This document shows positions 6,786 to 12,059 of a stretch of DNA of 12,059 nucleotides, piece after piece (within the stretch, counting starts at the first letter, position 1; every line of letters begins with the position of its first letter). A program made the position numbers and the translations under genes. Source of the stretch: Bacillota bacterium (GTDB lineage: Bacteria > Bacillota > Clostridia > Saccharofermentanales > UBA5734); the NCBI GenBank assembly GCA_023438965.1, contig JAEXPB010000323.1:1-12059 (forward strand), given 5' to 3'. The notes below the pieces were generated by a model. It was not told the origin of the DNA, ran no database searches, and saw nothing but the letters and a program-made list of their open reading frames with translations.

Positions 6786-7868
6786 ATGCTGGATATCAGT
6801 GAACTGTGGAATACACCGCCGTTTTCTCTGCCCCAGGCGGAGAAGAATGCCGTCCTGGCTGCCAGGCTGGTCGAATTGACCCGCTCCCATCTGGCGCGCT
6901 GTGCCGCCTACCGGGGCATTCTGAATGGCCTGGGCTTCCAGCCGGATGACCTGGACGATCCCGCGGCCGTTCCGTACCTGCCGGTCAGCTTGTTCAAGGA
7001 ACTTGAATTGCTGAGCATCAGCCGGGAGGAAATATTCAAGACCATGACCTCCTCCGGGACTTCCGGCCAGGCCGTGTCCCGGATTTACCTGGACCGGGCA
7101 ACTGCCGGTAACCAGCAGAAAACACTCGCGAAAATAGTTGCCAGCTTTACCGGCTCTGCCCGCATGCCGATGCTGATCATCGACAGTCCGTCGGTTTTGA
7201 GCGACCGGGCCAAGTTCTCGGCTCGCGGCGCCGGCATCCTGGGATTTTCCATTTTCGGCACCGACAAGCTGTATGCCCTGAACGACGACATGAGTCTCAA
7301 TCTGGCGGGCATCGAGGCTTTCCTGGCCAGGCACCGCGACCAGACCATCCTCCTTTTTGGCTTCACCTTCATGATCTGGCAGCATTTTTATCAGGAAATA
7401 TCGAAACTGGGCCGGCCGTTCGATCTGTCCCGCGGCATCCTGATTCATGGCGGCGGCTGGAAGAAGCTGATCAGCGAAGCCATCTCGCCGGCCGATTTCA
7501 ATCGCCGGCTGGAAGCGGTTTGCGGTCTGACCCGGATTCACGACTATTACGGCATGGTGGAACAGACCGGCTGCATCTACATGGCGTGCGCGGAAGGCCA
7601 CCTGCATGCCAGCATTTATTCCGACGTGATCATGCGCCGCCCGATCGATTTTGCACCCTGCGCGATCGGGGAAGCCGGCATAGTCCAGGTGGTATCGGTC
7701 TTGCCGGAGTCTTATCCGGGCCACTCGCTGCTGACCGAGGACGAAGGGGTGATCCTGGGTATCGACGATTGCCCCTGTGGCCGCCAAGGGAAGTACTTCA
7801 AGATCAACGGCCGGCTGAAAAACGCCGAGCTAAGGGGCTGCAGTGACACCTATGCCGCTAAATTCTGA
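6786..7868 (+). CDS. LuxE-family acyl-protein synthetase
   Basis: A 360-residue protein matching the LuxE family, which activates a carboxylic acid with ATP, holds it on a cysteine and passes it to the LuxC reductase. TSSGTSG at residues 88-94 is the nucleotide-binding loop. HGGGWKK at 221-227 and YYGMVEQTG at 254-262 are family signatures, and Cys352 in ELRGCSD near the C-terminus sits where LuxE carries its acylated cysteine. Cys329 and Cys331 (CPCGRQGKYF) are also present. Start ATG 6786 has CGGAGA five bases upstream. The gene overlaps the LuxC-like gene by 26 bases, consistent with a two-protein acid reductase. No luxA or luxB is nearby, so light production is not the role; part of an acyl or sugar-modifying pathway is the better inference. 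Confidence 0.9.
   Translation: MLDISELWNTPPFSLPQAEKNAVLAARLVELTRSHLARCAAYRGILNGLGFQPDDLDDPAAVPYLPVSLFKELELLSISREEIFKTMTSSGTSGQAVSRIYLDRATAGNQQKTLAKIVASFTGSARMPMLIIDSPSVLSDRAKFSARGAGILGFSIFGTDKLYALNDDMSLNLAGIEAFLARHRDQTILLFGFTFMIWQHFYQEISKLGRPFDLSRGILIHGGGWKKLISEAISPADFNRRLEAVCGLTRIHDYYGMVEQTGCIYMACAEGHLHASIYSDVIMRRPIDFAPCAIGEAGIVQVVSVLPESYPGHSLLTEDEGVILGIDDCPCGRQGKYFKINGRLKNAELRGCSDTYAAKF
7832..7837 (+). promoter_or_regulatory. Ribosome binding site for a GTG start of the LuxC-like gene
   Basis: AAGGGG lies five bases before GTG 7843 but 14 bases before the alternative ATG at 7852. This spacing favours the GTG start, inside the 3' end of the LuxE-like gene. Confidence 0.5.
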
Positions 7869-9042
7869 TCAAATCCGTTTTCGGATCGGTGACGCCGGGG
7901 TGGTGGCCAACATGGCGAATCTGCCGGCGAGGGCGCCGTTTGACGATGCGTTGGTCGATTATCTGGATGCGGTGTCCAGAATCCTGCTGCATGCGCCTGC
8001 CGCCAAGGCCTATCCGGATGTGGTGACTTTTGCTTTCTGGTGCCGCAAAGCGTCGGTCCGCACCCTGCAGAAAAACTGCGCCGACCTGACTCGCCGGCTG
8101 GGCCGCGGCGTGGCTTTCCATATCGCGCCGTCCAATGTGGCGGTTAATTTTGCTTACTCCCTGGCTGCCGGCATCCTGACCGGCAATGCCAATATCGTGC
8201 GGCTGCCGTCCAAGTCCTTTCCGCAAGTCGACCTGCTGGCCGACGCCCTGGCCGACGCATTGAACGAGGCGATGCAGCCCTATATCTGCCTGCTGCAATA
8301 TGGCCACGACCAAACGGTTACCGACGCGTTATCTGCCCTGGCCGACACGCGGATCATCTGGGGCGGTGACCAGACGATCGCCGCCATCCGCCAATCTCCG
8401 CTGCAGGCGCGGGCGACGGAGATCACCTTCGCGGACCGTTTTTCATTCAGCGTCATCGACGCGGATGCCTATCTGCAGGCGGAGAACCCGGACAGCATCG
8501 CGCGGGATTTCTACAACGACACATTCCTGACCGACCAGAACGCCTGCACCTCGCCGCGCATCGTCATTTGGCTGGGCCGGCGCGTGCCGGAGGCCCAGGC
8601 CGTCTTCTGGCAGCGCCTGCATGACCTGGTTCAGGCGAAATATGCTTTGCAGCCGGTGCAGGCCGTCAGTAAATATGCCAACTTCTGCCGTCATGCCGCG
8701 ACTGGCTGCCCGGTCCATCTGGAACCCCGGCCGGACAACCTGATTGTCCGTGTCCGCCTGGATCGCCTGGATGCGGAAGCGATCGACCATATCGGCCACA
8801 GCGGCTACTTTCTGGAGTACGCCGCCCGGTCGCTCGACGAAATCCTGCCGCTCGGCGTGTCCGCCTGCCAGACGCTGTCCTATTACGGCGTGGACGCCAG
8901 GCAGCTCCAGGACTTTGTCCTGGCCGCCCGGCCGCGCGGGATCGACCGCATTGTGCCGATCGGGAAGACGATGGACTTCACGCTCCTCTGGGACGGCTAC
9001 GATCTGGTGCGGAGCCTGACCCGCGGGATTTACTGCCTATGA
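7843..9042 (+). CDS. LuxC-family acyl-CoA/acyl-protein reductase (aldehyde-forming)
   Basis: A 399-residue member of the LuxC branch of the aldehyde dehydrogenase superfamily, which reduces an acyl thioester to an aldehyde with NADPH. The region HIAPSNVAVNF to NIVRLPSK (about 93-124) and IWGGDQTI (172-179) form the nucleotide-binding domain, and Cys235 in DQNACTSPR is the catalytic cysteine that takes the acyl group. The preferred start is GTG 7843, with AAGGGG five bases upstream; ATG 7852 is the alternative. It follows the LuxE-like gene with a 26-base overlap. The pair could turn a free acid, or an acyl group on the nearby ACP, into an aldehyde. A transketolase accepts aldehydes as ketol acceptors, which may explain why these genes sit together; that link is inference. 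Confidence 0.9.
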   Translation: MTPMPLNSDQIRFRIGDAGVVANMANLPARAPFDDALVDYLDAVSRILLHAPAAKAYPDVVTFAFWCRKASVRTLQKNCADLTRRLGRGVAFHIAPSNVAVNFAYSLAAGILTGNANIVRLPSKSFPQVDLLADALADALNEAMQPYICLLQYGHDQTVTDALSALADTRIIWGGDQTIAAIRQSPLQARATEITFADRFSFSVIDADAYLQAENPDSIARDFYNDTFLTDQNACTSPRIVIWLGRRVPEAQAVFWQRLHDLVQAKYALQPVQAVSKYANFCRHAATGCPVHLEPRPDNLIVRVRLDRLDAEAIDHIGHSGYFLEYAARSLDEILPLGVSACQTLSYYGVDARQLQDFVLAARPRGIDRIVPIGKTMDFTLLWDGYDLVRSLTRGIYCL

Positions 9043-9068
9043 ACCAGACCGGCGCAGGCGGGCACCGC

Positions 9069-10298
9069 ATGAACATCCTGTTTCTGACGTTGATTGATTT
9101 CCGGTCGATCAACGAGAACAACATCTATACCGATTTGCTGCGCGAATTCATTCGGGACGGCCATTCGGTTTACGCCATCTCGCCGGTTGAACGGCGCCGG
9201 CGCCAGAAAACGACCCTGATTGCCGAACCGGGCTGTCAAATTCTGAAACTGAAGATCGGCAATATCCAAAAGACGAATCTGCTGGAAAAAGGCTTGTCCA
9301 CCCTGTCGATCGAACCGGTGTTTTTGCGGGGCATCAAGCGCTATTTTGCCGATGTCCGTTTTGACCTGGTCCTGTACTCGACGCCGCCGATCACGCTGCT
9401 GAAGGTGGTGGCCTATGTCCGGCGGCGGGACCAGGCCCGGACCTACCTGCTGCTGAAGGATATTTTCCCCCAGAATGCCGTTGATTTGGGCATGCTGAGC
9501 CGGACCGGCCCGAAGGGCCTGCTTTATCGCTATTTCCGTCGCCAAGAAAAGCAGTTGTATGCCTTGTTTGACCATATCGGCTGCATGTCGCCGGCAAATG
9601 TCCGCTACCTGCTCAGCCACAATCCGCAGATCAAGCCGGAAATTGTCGAAGTGTGCCCGAACTGCATCACGCCGCGCACCATCGTCCGCGATGAGGCGAA
9701 GAGCCGGGCGGTCAAGGCCAAATACGGCATCCCGGCCGACAAGGTTGTGTTCGTGTATGGCGGCAATCTGGGCAAGCCGCAAGGCGTGGACTTCCTGATG
9801 CGCTGCCTGGCCGGCAGCGGCGTCAATCCGCAGGCCCATTTCCTGATCGTCGGCTCCGGCACGGAATATGGCCGGCTGCAGGCTTTCCTGCAGGAGACGC
9901 CCGGGATCAGCGCCCAGCTTTTCGCTTCGCTGCCGCGCGACGATTACGATAACCTGGTGAATTCCTGCGATGTCGGGCTGATCTTTCTCGATCACCGCTT
10001 CACAATCCCCAATTTCCCATCCCGGATATTATCCTATATGCAGGCATCGATTCCGGTCCTGGCTGCCACCGACGGCAATACGGACATCGGCGGGACGGTT
10101 GTCGACGGCGAATTCGGCTTCTGGTGCGCGAGCGGCGACCTGGCGGCCTTCAACCAGGCGGTCGGCCGGCTTTGCGCGGCCGACCTGCGCAGCCGGCTCG
10201 GCGCCAACGCCCGCCGCTACCTGGAAGATCACTATACGGCCCGGCACGCTTACCAGATCATCCGGAACCATTTTCCGAGCAATCAACCCCCAGTATGA
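9069..10298 (+). CDS. Glycosyltransferase, GT4 family (GT-B fold)
   Basis: A 409-residue GT-B glycosyltransferase. The N-terminal acceptor domain opens with MNILFLTLIDF and contains a glycine-poor loop with NNIYTDLLREF. The donor domain starts around VFVYGGNLGKPQGVDFL (227-243), followed by IVGSG (260-264) and the donor-binding stretch SCDVGLIFLDHR to NFPSRILSYMQASIPVLA (about 299-332), close to the WbuB/WcaI type. No signal peptide or clear membrane helix is seen, so it acts at the cytoplasmic face on a lipid-linked acceptor. An ATG at 9039 overlaps the LuxC-like stop as ATGA and would add ten residues. I prefer 9069, because AGGCGGG lies six bases upstream and the family normally begins with the first beta-strand. 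Its position next to FnlA/FnlB makes N-acetyl-L-fucosamine a plausible donor sugar, not demonstrated. Confidence 0.92.
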   Translation: MNILFLTLIDFRSINENNIYTDLLREFIRDGHSVYAISPVERRRRQKTTLIAEPGCQILKLKIGNIQKTNLLEKGLSTLSIEPVFLRGIKRYFADVRFDLVLYSTPPITLLKVVAYVRRRDQARTYLLLKDIFPQNAVDLGMLSRTGPKGLLYRYFRRQEKQLYALFDHIGCMSPANVRYLLSHNPQIKPEIVEVCPNCITPRTIVRDEAKSRAVKAKYGIPADKVVFVYGGNLGKPQGVDFLMRCLAGSGVNPQAHFLIVGSGTEYGRLQAFLQETPGISAQLFASLPRDDYDNLVNSCDVGLIFLDHRFTIPNFPSRILSYMQASIPVLAATDGNTDIGGTVVDGEFGFWCASGDLAAFNQAVGRLCAADLRSRLGANARRYLEDHYTARHAYQIIRNHFPSNQPPV

Positions 10299-10317
10299 AT
10301 AAAGCGAGGTAAAGTTT

Positions 10318-11340
10318 ATGTTCAAGAATAAAACACTATTGATCACCGGCGGCACAGGATCATTCGGGAACGCCGTCCTGAAGCGCTTCCTGGATACCGA
10401 CATCAATGAAATCCGCATCTTCTCCCGTGACGAAAAGAAACAGGACGACATGCGCAAATTCTACAAGAACGACAAGATCAAGTTCTACATTGGCGATGTC
10501 CGGGACCTGCAATCGATCAAGAACGCCATGCATGATGTCGACTACATTTTCCATGCGGCGGCCCTGAAGCAGGTCCCTTCCTGCGAATTTTTCCCCTTGG
10601 AGGCCGTCAAGACGAATGTGCTGGGCACGGATAATGTTCTGACCGCGGCGATTGAATGCCGGGTCAAGAAGGTCATCTGCCTTTCCACGGACAAGGCCGC
10701 CTATCCGATCAATGCGATGGGCATTTCCAAGGCGATGATGGAAAAGGTCTTCGTTGCCAAATCCAAGACGGTCGATCCGGCCAAAACCACCATCTGCGGC
10801 ACCCGTTACGGCAATGTCATGGCTTCGCGCGGTTCGGTCATCCCGCTGTTCATTGACCAGATCAAGAACGGCCAGCCGTTGACCGTCACGGACCCGCACA
10901 TGACGCGTTTCCTGATGAGCCTGGAAGAAGCGGTCGAACTGGTGATTTTTGCTTTCCAAAACGCCCAGGCCGGCGACATCATGGTGCAAAAGGCGCCGGC
11001 GTCCACGATCGGCGACCTGGCGACGGCGGTCCGGGAGCTGTTTGACGCCCGCAACGAAATCAAGATCATCGGCCATCGGCACGGCGAGAAGCAGTATGAA
11101 TCGCTCCTGACCAAAGAAGAATTCATCGTGGCGCAGGACATGGGCGGCTTCTTCCGGGTGCCGGCGGACAAGCGGGACCTGAATTACGAAAAATATTTTG
11201 AAGAAGGCGACCTCAAGCTCTCCTCGGAGGATGAGTACAACTCCAACAATACCCGCCGGTTGACTGTCGCGGAAATCAAGGAAAAGCTGCTGACCCTCGA
11301 ATATGTTCAGTCTGAACTGAAAGGCTGGAAGAAGATTTGA
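10318..11340 (+). CDS. fnlA: UDP-GlcNAc 4,6-dehydratase/5-epimerase (FnlA/CapE/WbjB type)
   Basis: A 340-residue extended SDR that starts UDP-N-acetyl-L-fucosamine synthesis from UDP-GlcNAc by 4,6-dehydration with C5 inversion. The NAD(P) motif TGGTGSFG is at residues 10-17, HAAALKQVPSCEFFPLEAVK at about 79-98, and STDKAAYPINAMGISK at 123-138. In that last stretch Met134 replaces the usual SDR tyrosine (MxxxK), a hallmark of FlaA1/PglF/CapE-type dehydratases. The C-terminal EYNSNNTRRL stretch is typical of the FnlA/CapE branch, distinguishing it from PseB. Start ATG 10318 has GAGGT seven bases upstream after a 19-base gap. The stop overlaps the next gene, FnlB, confirming the pathway. All expected catalytic residues are visible. 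Confidence 0.93.
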   Translation: MFKNKTLLITGGTGSFGNAVLKRFLDTDINEIRIFSRDEKKQDDMRKFYKNDKIKFYIGDVRDLQSIKNAMHDVDYIFHAAALKQVPSCEFFPLEAVKTNVLGTDNVLTAAIECRVKKVICLSTDKAAYPINAMGISKAMMEKVFVAKSKTVDPAKTTICGTRYGNVMASRGSVIPLFIDQIKNGQPLTVTDPHMTRFLMSLEEAVELVIFAFQNAQAGDIMVQKAPASTIGDLATAVRELFDARNEIKIIGHRHGEKQYESLLTKEEFIVAQDMGGFFRVPADKRDLNYEKYFEEGDLKLSSEDEYNSNNTRRLTVAEIKEKLLTLEYVQSELKGWKKI

Positions 11341-12059
11341 ATATTTTAGTTACCGGCGCCAAGGGTTTTGTCGGCCGCAACCTGGTTGCCGAATTAATGA
11401 ACCAGAAGGCGCATGTCATCCGGGAATATGATGTGGATTCCGATCCGGCACAGCTGGACCAGTACTGCCGGGAAGCCGAATTCGTCTTCAACCTGGCCGG
11501 TGTCAACCGGCCGCTCGATGCCGCCGAATTCATGACCGGCAACTTCGGTTTTGCCTCGACATTGCTGGACACCTTGAAAAAACACCGCAACACCTGCCCG
11601 GTGATGATTTCCTCCTCGACCCAGGCGGAGCTGGACAATCCATACGGCCACAGCAAGAAGGCCGGGGAAGACCTGTTGTTTGCCTATGCCCGGGAAACCG
11701 GCGCCCGGGTGCTGGTTTACCGCTTCCCCAATATTTTCGGCAAGTGGTGCCGGCCCAATTACAACAGCGCGGTGGCCACTTTCTGCCATAACATCGCCCG
11801 CGACCTGCCCATCACGGTCAATGACCGCAGCGCCAACCTGAAACTGGTGTATATCGACGATGTGGTGGCGGAGCTGATCCGCGCGTTAGCCGGTCAGGAA
11901 AACCGCGTCGACGGATATTGCGCGGTTCCTGTGACGCACGCGGCGACCCTCGGCGAGATTGTCGACCTGATCCGGTCATTCCGCCTCAGCCGCACCGAAC
12001 TGGCCATTCCGGACCAATCGGACGCTCTGGCGCGCAAGCTGTACAGCACATATCTGAGC
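11337..12059 (+). CDS. fnlB: UDP-2-acetamido-2,6-dideoxy-hexulose reductase, FnlB/CapF type (N-terminal part, 3' end cut by window)
   Basis: The frame is open from TTG 11337 to the window end, 241 codons without a stop. The product begins MNILVTGAKGFVGRNL, with the cofactor motif TGAKGFVG at residues 6-13. SSST lies at 92-95, YGHSK (Tyr103, Lys107) is the catalytic pair, RFPNIFGKWCRPNYNSAV follows at about 129-146, and ARKLYSTYLS at the edge is highly characteristic of CapF/FnlB. The family reduces and epimerises the FnlA product; its zinc-binding cupin domain would lie beyond the window. The TTG start overlaps the FnlA stop as TTGA and is needed to include the nucleotide-binding loop; the first in-frame ATG, at 11397, would remove it. 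A FnlC/CapG 2-epimerase gene is expected next. Confidence 0.92.
   Translation, partial: MNILVTGAKGFVGRNLVAELMNQKAHVIREYDVDSDPAQLDQYCREAEFVFNLAGVNRPLDAAEFMTGNFGFASTLLDTLKKHRNTCPVMISSSTQAELDNPYGHSKKAGEDLLFAYARETGARVLVYRFPNIFGKWCRPNYNSAVATFCHNIARDLPITVNDRSANLKLVYIDDVVAELIRALAGQENRVDGYCAVPVTHAATLGEIVDLIRSFRLSRTELAIPDQSDALARKLYSTYLS

Noticed and set aside
6753..7787. A 344-codon minus-strand open frame opposite the LuxE-like gene
   Set aside because: Antisense shadow of a conserved gene; no ribosome binding site or domain signature seen.
6786..9042. A bioluminescence (lux) operon
   Set aside because: LuxC- and LuxE-like genes are present but luciferase subunits and LuxD are absent, and the surroundings are sugar genes.
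9030..9995. A 321-codon minus-strand open frame opposite the glycosyltransferase
   Set aside because: Antisense shadow; composition and lack of motifs argue against a real protein.
10299..10317. A terminator or promoter in the gap between the glycosyltransferase and fnlA
   Set aside because: Only 19 bases, with a ribosome binding site but no inverted repeat, T-run or recognisable -35/-10 pair.

Overview
The window is a densely packed, one-direction (+ strand) stretch of a bacterial surface-polysaccharide or glycan biosynthesis locus. It holds thirteen genes, most of which overlap or are separated by only a few bases, so they probably form one operon. The DNA is G+C-rich, genes have strong AGGAGG-type ribosome binding sites, and there are no tRNAs, insertion sequences, CRISPR repeats or convincing terminators. 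The host cannot be named from this. An anaerobic Gram-negative or Negativicutes-like bacterium would fit, but that is a guess.

Layout. (1) Bases 1-1826 encode the C-terminal part of a DegT/DnrJ/EryC1 sugar aminotransferase, a small PglC-like phosphoglycosyltransferase and a PglD/NeuD-like hexapeptide acyltransferase. Together these look like an N-acetyl-bacillosamine-type sugar route plus the enzyme that starts the glycan on a lipid carrier. (2) Bases 1832-9042 hold an unusual eight-gene block: two tandem FabG-like short-chain dehydrogenases, a transketolase split into N- and C-terminal subunits, a discrete acyl carrier protein, an AMP-forming ligase, a LuxE-family acyl-protein synthetase and a LuxC-family acyl reductase. 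(3) Bases 9069-12059 encode a GT4 glycosyltransferase followed by FnlA/CapE and the start of FnlB/CapF, the first two enzymes of UDP-N-acetyl-L-fucosamine synthesis. The third (FnlC/CapG) would be expected just downstream.

How the parts may work together. Modules 1 and 3 supply and assemble sugars by well-known chemistry. Module 2 is the interesting part. The ligase and ACP can activate and carry a carboxylic acid, and LuxE/LuxC can reduce an activated acid to an aldehyde. A transketolase transfers a two-carbon ketol unit to an aldehyde, and SDRs reduce the resulting ketone. Read in that order, the block could build a polyhydroxylated or ketol-extended acyl/alkyl substituent or an unusual branched sugar. 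This is inference; no substrate can be read from the sequence.

The main defect is a one-base frameshift near 3845 in the transketolase N-terminal subunit. It falls inside the thiamine-diphosphate binding motif, so as written that subunit would be inactive. No intergenic gap exceeds about 30 bases, so there is no unexplained non-coding stretch.
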